This document shows positions 47,931 to 60,114 of a stretch of 64,000 bases of DNA, piece by piece (position 1 is the first letter of the stretch; each line of letters begins with the position of its first letter). The DNA is taken from assembly GCF_020360975.1 (NCBI RefSeq), contig NW_025408674.1:3224001-3288000 (forward strand), given 5' to 3'. A program made the position numbers and the translations under genes. Origin of the DNA: Hirsutella rhossiliensis. Taxonomy: Eukaryota; Ascomycota; Sordariomycetes; Hypocreales; Ophiocordycipitaceae. The notes beneath the pieces are model-generated. The model was not told where the DNA came from. It ran no database searches and worked only from the letters and a program-made list of their open reading frames with translations.

Positions 47931-50381
47931 TATAGGTAGATTTAATATAATTAAAATACTATTAGTTTATTAAGCGATTTTATAATACTTAAGGTAGATT
48001 TTACTAGTAGAACTATTAAAGTAAAGAACTATAGTAGGTTAAGTACTTAAGTAGTTCCTAGGTATTTTCTTCTAGTTTATATCCCTTTTACTTAATAAGG
48101 TATTCTTATTACTAACCTTATTTTCTTATATTTAGTATTAATTTAGCTTTATATTCTTAATTATTATTAACTTCGATTTTATCCTATAGTTTAGCGTTTT
48201 ATAGTACTAGTTTTAATAATAAGATATAAAATATTAGGTATATCTATATTATTATTAGTGGCGAAAGTTTATAGTTAACTTTTAAAATAGTTTTCTTAAC
48301 CTTAAATAGTCTAAGTTTCTTAAAAGCTAATTTATTACTTAGTCGTTTTATTTTAATATTCTATTATATAAAGTAAACTATATCTTTTTCTTAAAAGATT
48401 AGTCCCTATAATCTTTTCCGATTATAGTAAGTAGATATTCGTTTTCTAATAAATTAAAGTTCTTATTATATTTCTTTATATAATTTTTATAGCTAATCTA
48501 CTTATAGTATTACTCGTTTTACTTATAGGCCTTATTAAGTAACCTTAAATACTTTTAGGTTATATTTATAATTAGCGTATACTAGTAAGAGCTTAGTTAT
48601 TTCTATAACTAAGCTATTATAAGCTAGTTACGCTATTAGTAGCTATTTAACTTAATTATTTTATTTATAGCTAATATAGTATTATAAATATTATTTAAGC
48701 GTTTAATTAAGTCGTTCTATTTATCTATTTATCTATAGGTAATAAGCTATACTAAGCTTATATTTCGTTCTTAATTATACTATAAGAGCTTACTAAAATT
48801 TAGCTATTAATATACTTCCTTTATTAAAGATAATCTTATTTAGTAGTCTATAATTACTAATAATTATTTATAGGAATATATATACTAGCTCTTTTATATT
48901 ACTTACTTCTTTATATAGTAAAAAGTATCTATACTTTATTAATTTATTAGTAATAATAAATATACTATTATACTTAATATTAGTTATAGGTTCTTTTAAT
49001 AGTAATAGCTTTATAATATAGTTAAAAGCTATTAAATCTTATAGTTTCCTTAGTATTAGTAGCGGTTATAATTCTCTATATAGTTTATATCGTTTAGCTT
49101 TACTTTATATATAAAGTTTATATTTTTTAATAACTTATTATACTACTTCTTTAAGCTATAAGAAGTTATATTATCGTTTAATCTATTTTATTATTCTTTA
49201 GATTCCTTAGTATCTATATATTACTTTAAATATTATATTTAGCTATTATTGCTAGTAGTTCTTATTTTTATTGATTTTTAAGAGCTATCCTTTTACTATA
49301 GGTGCTCTTATATCGTAGTTACTTTATTAACTAAAGGTATTAGCTTAACTATTTTCTATTCCTTTTTTATAGATTATTTTATAGTCGAATTCTAATAAAT
49401 ATTTAGCTTATTAGAACTATTATCTATTTAACTATTATATTATTATAAAGTATAAGATATTTTTATAATCTATATAAACCTTAACTTTATACTTACTTTT
49501 AAGAAGGTAGTATTAAAATTCCTTAAAAGCTTAAATAATTATAAGGAATTCTTTATTATAGATAAGGTAATTAAGTTCTATACTATATAGCTTTTTTAAG
49601 TAAAATATAATTAGTTATAGTCTTCTTTTATTATCCTATATAAATTCTTTTTCCTTCTTTATTAAGTTATATAGTTATACTATAATCTTTTTAAAATCTT
49701 TAATAAATCGTTAATAGTAATTTATAAATCCTAGGAAACTTTATATATCCTTAACGTTCTTTAAAGTTAGCTATTCTTTAACTAAGTTAATCTTATCTTA
49801 TTATATTTATATCTCTCTTAGTAAGATCGTATATCTAAGGAAATCTACTTCCTATATATAGAACTTACTTTTCTTTAGTTTAACTAGTAACTTTATATTT
49901 TAAAGTACGCGGAGTACCTTATAAATATATTCCTTATATTCTTTTAAGGTATCTAAGAAGATTAAGATATTATCTAAGTATACTACTATAAAGATATCTA
50001 AGTATTTATATAGGATATTATTAATTATCTATTAAAAGGTAGCTAGTATATTTATAAGTCTAAATAGTATTACTAAATATTTAAATAGTTCAAATTTCGT
50101 TCTAAAAGCTATTATCTATTTATATCCCTTTTTTATATATATTAAGTTATAAGCGCCTTTAAGATCGAGGGCTATAAACTAATTTTTACTATATAGTTAA
50201 TCTTATAGTTCCGATATAAGTAGTAATAGTATTTAGTCCTTTATTATAATATCGTTTAAGTATCTATAGTTAATAACTAGTTATAGCTTATTATTTTTCT
50301 TTAAAATAAATATAATTAGGTAGCTTACTTTAGATATTAATATTTATATATATCCCTTTTATAGATTCTCGTTAAGGTAGT

Positions 50382-50831
50382 TTAACGGTAGCTGCGGCAC
50401 ATACCTAAAGACATACCCACGCTAACGGCAATAGCAGCAGCTAGATACCGAAGGACGAGGGGGTCTAAGGGGAACGAAGGAAACGAGAAAGCACTAGGTA
50501 GGGTAAGGCAAAGGCAAAGAGGGCTAAAAAGGTATATTAGTAAAAGAGGATATAGAAGAAGATATCGATACTAATAATAAAAGAAGAAGATAATAATGCT
50601 AATACTGTCTGCTAGCTAAGGAGGAAAAGAGACCTCTTTTATAGACTAAATTTTCCCTCCTTCTTCCCTACACGAATAGGGGCCAAGGGATCATCTAATT
50701 AAGAAGAGGGCTAGCCAGAGACCCTGCTAAGGACCCTGCCAAGGATCCTGCCAAGGACTCTGCCAAGGACCCTGCCAAAGACTCTGCTGCGCGGGCTATG
50801 TGTTCCTTGGGGTATAGATGCCCCCGTTAAA
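50382..50831 (-). repeat. LTR of the non-coding element (left, 3')
   Basis: 450 bp. RIP-type changes are concentrated at its outer, left end (TAACGGTAGC against TGACGGTGGC in the other LTR). Confidence 0.88.
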
Positions 50832-50908
50832 CTCCTCCATAACAAAGAACAGACGCCCTCGTCTGCTAGGTAAGCAAGCAGGCAACAGCCAAGGAATAAA
50901 GAAACAGA

Positions 50909-50948
50909 CAAGCAGGCAAGCAGGCAAGCAGGCAAGCAGGCAAGCAGG
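50909..50948. repeat. 8-bp tandem repeat CAAGCAGG, five units
   Basis: Five exact copies lie within the interior of the non-coding LTR element. The short open frames reading through here are products of the repeat. Confidence 0.85.
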
Positions 50949-51518
50949 TAAGCAACAAGAGACCAAGGAATAGACCAAGCAGCGGGCCAAGGAATAGGCC
51001 AACCAGAGACCAACGGTAAGAAATAGTAATAGAAGAAGAAAAAGAGATCCTTATAGGCAAAGGAAAGAAGAAGCTAACGAGGAAGGCAGAGGAAAGAAAT
51101 CTTAAAGGAAAAGGGGAAAAAGTCTCTAGAGAAATACCCGGAAAAATCATTCAAAATTCAAAAATTATACCCTCTTTTCCCCCGGCGACTTTTGCGTCTA
51201 GCCAGCTTTACCTAGGCAAATACCTATGCCTAGGAGGAGAATACCGGAGATTGCTATTCTTATCTTATTTATTTTAGGTATTTTAAAAAGGTGGGATTTT
51301 TCACACTTTCGTTAAGACTGCTTAAAGGTGCCTGCCGCGTCGGCTGCTGCGGACCGTGCCGGGAAAGGGCGGAAGGAAGGATCTCTTGCGTGCTATTATT
51401 GCTGTCGGAAAGGTCGTCTATCGCGAAAGTCGTCTGCTAAGGAAAAAGGTCCATCGAGGAAGAAGCTGTCTGCTTAGGGAAAGGTCCGTCTGCTATAAAG
51501 GAAGTTTACCGGGGAAAT

Positions 51519-51726
51519 CGCCTGCCGGGACGGAAAAGGTTGTCTGCCGGAACGTCTGCCAAAGAGGAAATCGCCTGCCGGGACAGAAAAGGTTGTCTGC
51601 CGGAACGTCTGCTGAGGAAGAAATCGTCTACCAGGACGGAAAAGGTTGTCTGTCGGCACGTCTGCCAAGGAAGAAATCGTCTACCGGGACGGAAAAGGTT
51701 GTCTGTCGGCACGTCTGCCGGGAAAT
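51519..51726. repeat. 53-bp tandem repeat, four units
   Basis: Units start at 51519, 51572, 51625 and 51678 (the last shortened). Each holds GGAAAAGGTTGTCTG and AACGTCTGCC or CACGTCTGCC. Because 53 is not a multiple of three, the reading frame shifts from unit to unit, so the open frames here are not a repeat protein. Confidence 0.85.
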
Positions 51727-52500
51727 CTACTAAAAGGGGGGGGAAATAAGGCAAAAGAGAGGTGCCTGCAGTCTCTGGGTGCGTAATCGGATAGTTAGAA
51801 TAGGTGCCAAGGGGAGCCGTTGGTCCGGGCCGTTGGTGCTAAAGGGAGCTGTTGGTCCGGGCTATTGGTGCCGAAGGAGCCGTTAGGACCATCTGATCGT
51901 GCGAGAAGGAATAAAATCAAAGGAAGCTGCCGTGCTAGACGAAGAATTCTGCCGTGCTAGAGGCGAAGACTGCCGTGCTAGAGGCGCTGCCGAGGAAATT
52001 ATCGAAGATTGCCGAAAGAAGAGACTGCCGAAGAAGAAGACTGCCAAAGAAGACTGCTGCAGAAAGAGCTTGCAAAAGACCGTAGCCGAGGGGCTGTCGA
52101 GACCGTAGCCAAGGAAGCTAGCGGGCTGTGGAGACTGTAGCCAAGGAAGCTATCGGGCTGTGGCCGAAGGTGCTGTCGAGACTGTAGCTAAGGAAGCTGT
52201 CGGACTATAGAGACTGCCAGTCCCGTAGAGCTATTGGTCCCGAAGAGCTGTTGGTCCCGTGGAAGCTGCTGAAGAAGTTGTCGTATTAGCAGAGAAAGAA
52301 AAACCAGAAAATGTCCGCTGCTGCTGCTTGCGCAGGTGTCTTCCCTCCACAACAAAGACCAGACGTCCCCGTCTGCAACTAAAGCAGCTGCCGTAGATAG
52401 AGCTTGCCGGGGAGGAAAGTTCGGTTCGTTGAAAAAAGAAAGTTCCGTCTAGTGCAAGAGACTCCGGCTAGGGCAGGGGACAGGGGCAGGGGCCATGGTC

Positions 52501-52548
52501 TGGGCCAACGGCTGGGCCAACGGCTGGGCCAACGGCTGGGCCAACGGC
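52501..52548. repeat. 12-bp tandem repeat TGGGCCAACGGC, four units
   Basis: Four exact copies lie near the right end of the element interior. Confidence 0.85.
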
Positions 52549-52735
52549 TAGGGAAAAAGAAAAAAAACGGTGAAATCTTTCCCTGCCTAGCGCTTATCTC
52601 GACGGGAAAGGTGCGGCAGCACCGGCGCAGTTCGTTTAGCTCTACCCTTTTCGCATCTTCTTCCTCTTCTCGAGAGATAGAGAGAGAGAGACAAAGGGAA
52701 AGGGAAACAGAAGCTTCACGCCCTAGAGACCAGTT

Positions 52736-53185
52736 TTGACGGTGGCTGCGGCACACACCTAAAGACATACCCACGCTAACGGCAATAGCAGCAGCTAGAT
52801 ACCGAAGGACGAGGGGGTCTAAGGGGAACGAAGGAAACGAGAAAGCACTAGGCAGGGTAAGGCAAAGGCAAAGAGGGCTAAAAAGGTATATTAGTAAAAG
52901 AGGATATAGAAGAAGATATCGATACTAATAATAAAAGAAGAAGATAATAATGCTAATACTGTCTGCTAGCTAAGGAGGAAAAGAGACCTCTTTTATAGAC
53001 TAAATTTTCCCTCCTTCTTCCTTAGATAAACAGGGGCCAAGGGATCATCTAATTAAGAAGAGGGCTAGCTAGAGACTCTGCTAAGGATCCTACTAAGGAT
53101 CCTACTAAGGACCCTGCTAAGGACCCTACTAAAGACTCTGCTACGCGGGCTATATATTCCTTAGGGTATAGATGCCCCCGTTAAA
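52736..53185 (-). repeat. LTR of the non-coding element (right, 5')
   Basis: 450 bp. RIP-type changes are concentrated at its outer, right end (for example CCTACTAAGG where the left LTR has CCTGCCAAGG), the mirror of the left LTR. Confidence 0.88.
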
Positions 53186-53869
53186 GTAGTCGTATAGCGT
53201 TTATAGTTACTTTTTATTTAAGTTATAGATCTTATAAAACGTTAGCGTTATTTTATCCTTAAGATAAATTTTATAGTCCTATTAGCTATATTTAGGTAAC
53301 CTTATCTTAAGTTCTTCTTTAAAGAGTTTATTATATTTCTAGTATTCCTAAGGGATATTCTTTATTCTATTTTATAGGCTTTATTCTTTCTTTTAAGAGC
53401 TAGTTTCTTTTAACTTAAGCTCTTAGTTAATTTATTTAAGGTCTTTCCTTAAAGTAGTAATAACTCTTTAGATCTTTATATTATATCCTTTATTCTATTT
53501 ATATTAGATACTAAGTTATATAGCCGTATTAGTTAGTATATAGGTCTTATTAGTCGATTTTATTATATCCGCTAGTTCGGTTACTATTTTCGTTCTTATT
53601 ATTAAAGCCTATAATAATTTACTTAAATAGTTATCCCTTTTATCCTATTTAGTAGCTAAATTATTATAAAACTTTACTTTCTCCTAAATCTACTAGTCCT
53701 AGAAACTTATATCTTCGTTTTAATATAGCTAGCTAGTTTTTTAGTTAATTAGTAGGTTGCTCTCTTATAGTTATAAAAGCCTTAATATAAGGTTATATTT
53801 AGCCGCCTAATAGAACGCTAGGGAAGACGCGATCCGATAATACCGGACCACCCTCTACCCCGCCGACTT

Positions 53870-54330
53870 CCCGCCTCGGTTCGATAAAGCGACAACGCTA
53901 GACCGTTACGAGGGCCTCCCTAAGTATATTAGCACGGCAATTACCTAGATACGCACGGGAAAGATCGGGCTTAATAACTTCCTCTTCGACCGACGGGTTC
54001 CCGGCGTAGTTTCGCTAATATATACCTACGGATAAAGATAGGATACTATCTACTATACGATAATCGACTATCTACTAACGGTAGAGGCGAGGGAGTCCCT
54101 CCTAATACGGGCCTAGGACATAGGTAACGTAAGAGCGGGCCTCTAAGGGAAAAGGACTACGGCGCCGCTAGCGTAATAGTTCCTCCGCTTAGGCAGGCTC
54201 CGCTAGTTCGACCTAGCTTAGAGGCTATACGTAGATATACCGGATAATAGAACCGGGGTCGCGCTAGGGACGGAGCGGCCCCGACTAGGACTACCTTAGC
54301 TAACTACCTCCCCTACTAGGACGACCCGGA
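53870..54330 (+). pseudogene. LINE ORF2 C-terminal relic
   Basis: The plus strand reads FDKATTLDRYEGLPKYIS, then IRTGKIGLNNFLFDRRVPGV. A degraded Cys/His cluster (TYG, then HxxxDC-like positions) and FLRLGRLR follow. This is the usual end of a Tad-type ORF2 after the RNase H domain. TAG stops are of RIP type. Confidence 0.65.
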
Positions 54331-54899
54331 AAAGGAGAGGACTTACGATTATAGGACTATAGCTTCGACTAAACTAGACCTAGACTAGGCGTAAACCTCG
54401 CCGATTAAACTATAGACCGAATAGAATTAATATAACCTAACTAAACCGACCTTAATAGCTATAGAATAAGACCTACTACCGAAAGACTATAACTAAATAA
54501 GACCCGACCTAGAACTAAACTAAGACGGAGCCGATAACTAGCCCCCCTTAAACTACGACCCTAGCCTAGCTCGTCGGTAGTAACGTCCGCCTCGTTATCG
54601 CGGTAGGAACGACGAGACCCCCCTAGGGTAGCACGTAAAGTATAGGAGGGAGTAACCTAAGGCTTACGAGGAGTGCGGGGACTACTACCGCTACGAGAAC
54701 CCTAACGATAACCGAATAGACCCGACCCCGAACCCGAACTAGAGCTAGTCTAGACGGCTAGCTTACGAGATAGAGTAACGACCGGGGTCTATACTAAGGT
54801 AGGACCTATACCGGCGGCGGCATAGAGGCGTTCGCTACGGCCTATACTATAACTATAGATCTAATCGAGGTTAAGACTAGTAATAATCTCGGCTAAGAC

Positions 54900-55960
54900 C
54901 GAACCGCGACGGCTATAAAGATATTACTAGATAAAGTCGGGAGCGTTAGTAGGATTAGTAGGCGACGTAAGACGGGGACGCTTTAGGGCGGGCTCGGCGC
55001 TAAGAGAACTACTAGGCTATAGCTCGGCGTTAGAGGGAGACGCGGTTAGCTCCCGAGCTAGCTCCGCGACGGCCGCGGGCATAGATACCTTAGCCTTAGC
55101 CTTAGATAGGGCCTTAGACGCGGCTACCGCTTTACCCTTACCTTTGCCCTTCCCCTTATTAATAGGGATTAAGGTCGGAATAGGCCTAGTAAGACTAGTA
55201 AGATTAAAGCCGCTATCCTCTACGTTAAGGCCGTCGCTAGTAATAAGATAGAAGTAATCGGCGAGATCGTTAACCGCTATAAGAGTCTTCTAGGCGACTA
55301 AGAGCGACTTAGGCCCGACCTAGGCTAAGGTCTTAATAGCGTCGCTAAACTTACCTAAGTGCTTCTTTAGGGACTTATATATATAGTAGGTATTGTCTAT
55401 AAAACGGGTAAAAGCTAACGCGAGTATCTCTATATTCTTAGCGACTATAGCTAGACTAAGGGCAGACTCGCTTAACGCGCCCTTGCCCTTAGCGGTAGGG
55501 GCCTTCTAACTAGCGTAAATATAAGTTTCTAGAGTAGCACGATAAAAGCGCTCCTATACCGAACCCTTAATAAGGGAAGGGCTATTAACCTCGGACTATA
55601 CTTAGTAGAGGGTACTAGCGGCCTCCTTACCTTTAGAGGTAATCTAGAACTTAGATTAGTACTAAACTTAGATAGTACTATAGCGGGAAGGGGTTACTTA
55701 CTCGGTAATAAGACTAGTTAGAGTTAGCGTAAGCGATATATACTTTAGCCTTTATAGCTATTAAAGTTAGTAAAAATACTAAAGGTAGGACTAACCTAAG
55801 ATAAAGCTAAGATTAATATATATAAGACTAGTTCTAATAGCTAGCGAAGGACTTATAGGTAAGCTTACTAATAAGACGCCTAATATATATAAAATACGGG
55901 ATAGAGCGCTCCGATCCTACTATTATAGCGACTTTCTTATAAGGAGGGGGTTTTAGAGAA
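54900..55960 (-). pseudogene. Minus-strand coding relic inside the LINE segment, family not recognised
   Basis: On the minus strand a coherent frame, interrupted only by RIP-type stops, reads NIEILALAFTRFIDNTYYIY, KSLKKHLGKFSDAIKTLA, PIPTLIPINKGKGKGKGKA and KALSKAKAKVSMPAAVAEL. It is Lys/Ala-rich and could be a Gag-like or ORF1-like protein. Whether it is part of the LINE in antisense or a separate nested insertion is unclear. Confidence 0.45.
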
Positions 55961-56482
55961 AGCGAGCCGCTACTACCTAAGTCGGCTTCCTAGTTAGATA
56001 TTACGACACGACGACGAGCGAACTAAATATAGTATTAAGGAGACCTAGAGTTATAGAAATAAAGCGGGCGAGGTAGTAGTTAGGCCTATAAAAGAGATAG
56101 ATAATAGAAGGATAGGAGGAGGCACGTACGGAACCGGGGGGGGAGGGCAGGTATATATAGGCGCGAGCTAGGCGCGCGTAATTAGTAACTACGAGATAGA
56201 GGGTAAATATAGGCCGCCGCGCCCCTAATTAGGAAGTCGCGTAGCCGGATAGGAACCGATTTACGATTAATAGAGCCGGCTAACTAAATTTCGATTAGCC
56301 GGCCCTACCTAAGAGCGACCTATACTAGCGCCTAGCCCGGCAACCGGACATTACCTGCCCTACTAACTAACGGACCGATAAGCTAACGTAACCGCGGCTA
56401 CGTAGCTACGACGCGGGAGCTAGGGTAAATAGAGGCGCCCGCGAGTTAGGCCCCCGGAGAGAGACTACTGCCTATAACCCTA

Positions 56483-56506
56483 GGCCCGGGCTAGCGAGCC
56501 CGGGCC
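56483..56506. other. Perfect GC-rich hairpin
   Basis: GGCCCGGGCT-AGCG-AGCCCGGGCC has ten pairs with a four-base loop, near the 3' end of the LINE. It could be part of the RNA structure recognised for reverse transcription; this is inference. Confidence 0.7.
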
Positions 56507-56766
56507 GTGGCCGCTTAGGATAGTAGCGGCTATAGCCTAAGAGGGCCCGCGCTAAGACGCGATTTCGCGGGAGGAGCCCGCGGTAGCCGGTATAAATTTC
56601 CTACGTACTACTACCACGACCTCGTTTAAGGCGGACCTATACTAAAAGAGGGGAGGGTTTTCCCTTAAGTACTTTAGTTTTTCCCTCCTATTTAATATTA
56701 AAGTTCTAGATACCTCTAGCTAGGTCCCTAGTATAATCTTAATAATAATAATAATAAGGTTATATT

Positions 56767-59639
56767 CTTTAATATCTATAATATTAAAGTTAACTTATTT
56801 ATTATAGCCTTAGATATTAATATTAAGGTAATTAATCTTTATATTAATAATTCTATTATTATAGTTAAAGGCCTCTCCTTTAATATTTATAAGTTTATAT
56901 AGATCTTTCTTATATCTCTATATAAGTTAGTAATAATTAATAACTCTAGGTAAAATATAAAACCCTATCGCGCTATAGTCTAAAAGTATATATATATAAT
57001 ATCCCGCGATTTAAATATCTAATACTATTTAATTACTATAGCTTACTATTACTATATATAAGGTCCTTAGATCTTATTATATTATATTAGTTTATAGCCC
57101 TTTTATAGATAGCATACCTTATTTTTTACTTAGTTCTTATTTATTTTATTTAGGTATTTTTCTTTAATTTATTATTAATATTATTTCTTTATATTTTTAT
57201 CGTATAGTATTATATTAGGGCTTAAGAGACTAATTTCTTATAGCTAATTAAAGATTTCTTATTTCTTAACGCTATATCGTTTATATTATACTACTTTATA
57301 ATTAATTATATACTATACTTTATAATTTTATTTATTCTTATACTAAAGGTTAAGTTTTCGTTTTATATCTTTTTATTTTATATATATTATTTTTATATCG
57401 ATTCTTCCTTAGTTAAATATAGCTTATAGCGTTTATATATATTACTAATAATATTTTAGTATACTATTATATTATTTATACTATACTTATACTTTTTTAT
57501 ATTTATAAACTCTATAGTTTAAGTATATATATTCGTTATAATCTTTTTTATTATATTTAACTTATTATATAAGTCTTTAAAAGATTAAGGGTTTAGATAC
57601 CTTAAAGTAAGTAGCGTTATACTATACCTTTATTTTAGCGTATTTATAGATTTTATATATCTTTAAAAGATATCTTATTAATAAACTATAATTATCGCGG
57701 TATTTAAGTAGTATACTATAATTATGTTTTAATAATATAACTTAGTCGTTTAGGTAGCGTTAATTAATTTTCTAGTAGTTTAGTTTTATACTTAGGTAGG
57801 GTTTTAAAAGTACTTATCCCTTAAACTTAACTAAGAAGGTATTATACTATACCTTTATTTAAAAGTATATTATATAATCTAAGTAAATATATAATATTTA
57901 TACTTATAGTACTTATAAGTAAGTAGTATTTATAAATCGTCTTTAAATTCTCCTTATAGTTACTATTCTTATTATAGAGCTATAAAGGTATTAACTATAG
58001 TAATAGCTATAGTATAGTCTCCTCCTTATAGTACTAGTTAATATTAAATTAATATAGCTTCTTAGTTTTATATAAGAATTTAAGGTATTTATTAGGTTTT
58101 AATTTTAAGTATTTCTTTAAATTCTTTAAAGTATAGAGCGTATTCTTTAATTATAGTATTTTCCCTTAATAGTAAGGGTAGTTATATAAGTTTATTCTTA
58201 TCTTTTATTTCTTTAAGTATTTCTTATTTTTTAAAGCTTATATTATTAATACTTTATTAGTCCTTTTTAAGTTATTATTTAAGTTTTATAAATATAAGGG
58301 CTATATCTATATCTTCTTTATTATATTATTTATAGACTACTTATTATTATTATTAATTTTTATTTTATATATTTTCTAGAATTATTTACCGTTCTTCTTA
58401 ATTTAGTTTTAAAAGACTCTTTTAAGATAAAGGTATCTTAGTTCTATAAATTTAACTTATTTTTATATTTTAGGATCCCTTTATTATATTATTATAAGGG
58501 TCTTTTTTAATAGCTTTAAGAACTATTTAATACCGTTCTTATCGCTTAAGTATACTATATATTTATTATTATAATATATAATCTAACTAAAGAGTTTATA
58601 CTTTAGTTCCTATTTATTAATAGCGTTTAGGTATTTCTTACATTTTAAGGCTAGTACTTAGTAGGTTTTCTTCTCCTTATAAGGTTATCTATATTCCTTA
58701 AAGTAATATCTAAGTTTCTTATAGTTAAAATACTTTCCTTTACTTTTTTATATTATATCTAAATCTATCTTACTTAAGTTAGTTATATAAATATAGGTAA
58801 TAAGAGTTTTGCGCTTCTTTTTATAGTTAGTATATTAGTTAAAGTTATTCTTATAAGAAGGGTTTTAGTTTCCTCTTCCTTATTTCTTTTCTTAGTATTA
58901 TATATACTATCTATTATTAATTTATACTACTATAGTAATATAGTTTAAGAGGTTATTAAGTCGATTTTCTTTATAAAGTTTATCCTTAACTTCTTCTTTA
59001 AGCTTATTATAGAATTATAATATAAGAGGTTTATCGTCTTAATTAAGTTTTAAGGTAACTTAATAGAACTTTATAGTATAATTTAATATTAAGATCCTTT
59101 ATTAAAGTTCTTAAAGTTTCTATTTAGCTTTTTATTCTTTATTAGTTCTTTTAAATATCTTTATAATAGCTTCTTTAAATCCTTAGAAACTAGTAAAGAC
59201 TTTATCTATCTTATTATCTTATAACGCTAGTTAGTTATTAAGAAAATCCTTTATAATAAGTCTAAACTAAGTAAGTACTATTCTAGATAAATAATTTCTT
59301 ATATAAAGTACCTTTTCGACTAAGTCTAAGAGTTTAGTAAGGTAAAACTAATAATAGGCCTTAAGTTAAGTAAGAAAGTCTTAAAGTATACTATAAGTAC
59401 TATTAAATAGTCCTAGCTATTTTAGTTTAACTATTTCTCTAAGGTCCTTAACTTATTTATTACTTCCTTTATTCTTAAGTAACTATACCTTATATTAAAA
59501 GGTAATAATCTCGCGTATTATATCCTAGGGCAATATAGTAGCTTTAGAGTTAGTTAATTTAGTTTACTATATAAGTATATTAATAGTTACGATATTACTT
59601 AAAGTAACGCGGTATTATACTAAATAAAAGCTTTTAATA
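56767..59639 (-). pseudogene. Gypsy copy 2, gag and protease portion, heavily mutated
   Basis: It aligns base for base with about 14630-17517 of copy 1. A degraded zinc-knuckle region falls near 58700-58760. No long frame survives. Confidence 0.75.
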
Positions 59640-60109
59640 TATAACGACTAATATTATTCCTAAGGGATAAACCTATTAAGGGGTTTATATTAATAGATAT
59701 AAAAAGGCGTAGTCTAAGTAATAATAAGTATATTATATTAGTAATAAGTCGGAGGTTATAGACTATAGACTATAACTAAGTAATTAAAAATAAAGATAGA
59801 ATCGTAATAAAGATCTATATTAAAAGCTAGAGAGCTATCTATTTAAAGGAGTAAAAGTAAGTAGCTATATATACTTATAGAGACTATCCTTAGATTACGG
59901 TCCTAGCTATAATCCCCTTTATAGCTTACTATAGCTTACTTATAAGCTATACTCCTAAGTAGTAATCTATCTATATAAAGCTTACTTAGCTTATATACGC
60001 TCTAGGTAAGCTAAGCTTAAGTAACTTCTTATCCTAACTATTATTCTAAGCCGCCTTATTATATAAATATAGCTGGCTCTCCTATAGCCTACTAACTATA
60101 GTTATAATA
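59640..60109 (-). repeat. Gypsy copy 2, 5' LTR
   Basis: 470 bp, paired with 46829-47292; followed by the target duplication GTAAG. Confidence 0.85.
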
Positions 60110-60114
60110 GTAAG

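Larger units (their letters stand above)
50382..53185 (-). mobile_element. Non-coding LTR element, 2,804 bp (LARD-like), young
   Basis: Two 450-bp LTRs (50382-50831 and 52736-53185) bound a 1,904-bp interior. A 5-bp duplication GTAGT flanks the element (50377-50381 and 53186-53190). Outer ends form the inverted repeat TTAACGG...CCGTTAA. Orientation is minus: on that strand a primer-type site TGGTCTCTAGGGCG lies 3-4 bases inside the right LTR (about 52732 downward), and a purine tract GGAGGAG abuts the left LTR. The interior keeps CpA/TpG and contains only tandem repeats and short frames. No gag or pol was found, so it must rely on another element's proteins. Confidence 0.88.
53800..56753 (+). 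mobile_element. 5'-truncated LINE (Tad-like) with TAA-repeat tail, inserted in Gypsy copy 2
   Basis: A 13-bp target duplication ATAAGGTTATATT flanks the element (53787-53799 and 56754-56766). The 3' end is an AAT/TAA repeat (56741-56753). Long, irregular target duplications and a simple-repeat tail are typical of target-primed LINE insertion. The 5' part encodes the end of ORF2. The 3' 150 bases recur inverted at 21056-21300. It is moderately RIP-mutated and more GC-rich than its host element. Confidence 0.75.
46829..60109 (-). mobile_element. Ty3/Gypsy LTR retrotransposon copy 2, heavily RIP-mutated, carrying two nested insertions
   Basis: The internal sequence aligns along its length with copy 1 (10123-17997) in the same orientation, with far more TpA changes, including at CpG sites. 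Nested insertions at 50382-53185 and 53800-56753 split it. The flanking target duplication is GTAGG on the left and GTAAG on the right; the uninterrupted left-arm copy near 4390 reads GCGGG on the matching strand, so both are explained by RIP of one site. LTRs are 464 and 470 bp. Their central part differs from copy 1, so the two are related subfamilies. Confidence 0.88.

Noticed and set aside
51519..51726. CRISPR-like array
   Set aside because: The units are contiguous 53-bp tandem repeats without unique spacers, in a eukaryotic transposable element.
51356..51749. A 125-codon plus-strand frame with internal repeats, as a possible repeat protein
   Set aside because: The 53-bp tandem unit is not a multiple of three, so similar peptides arise in all frames; it lies in the non-coding interior of an LTR element.
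52379..52774. Frames of 131 and 111 codons on opposite strands
   Set aside because: Both come from the 12-bp repeat and GA-rich tracts, and one runs into the LTR.
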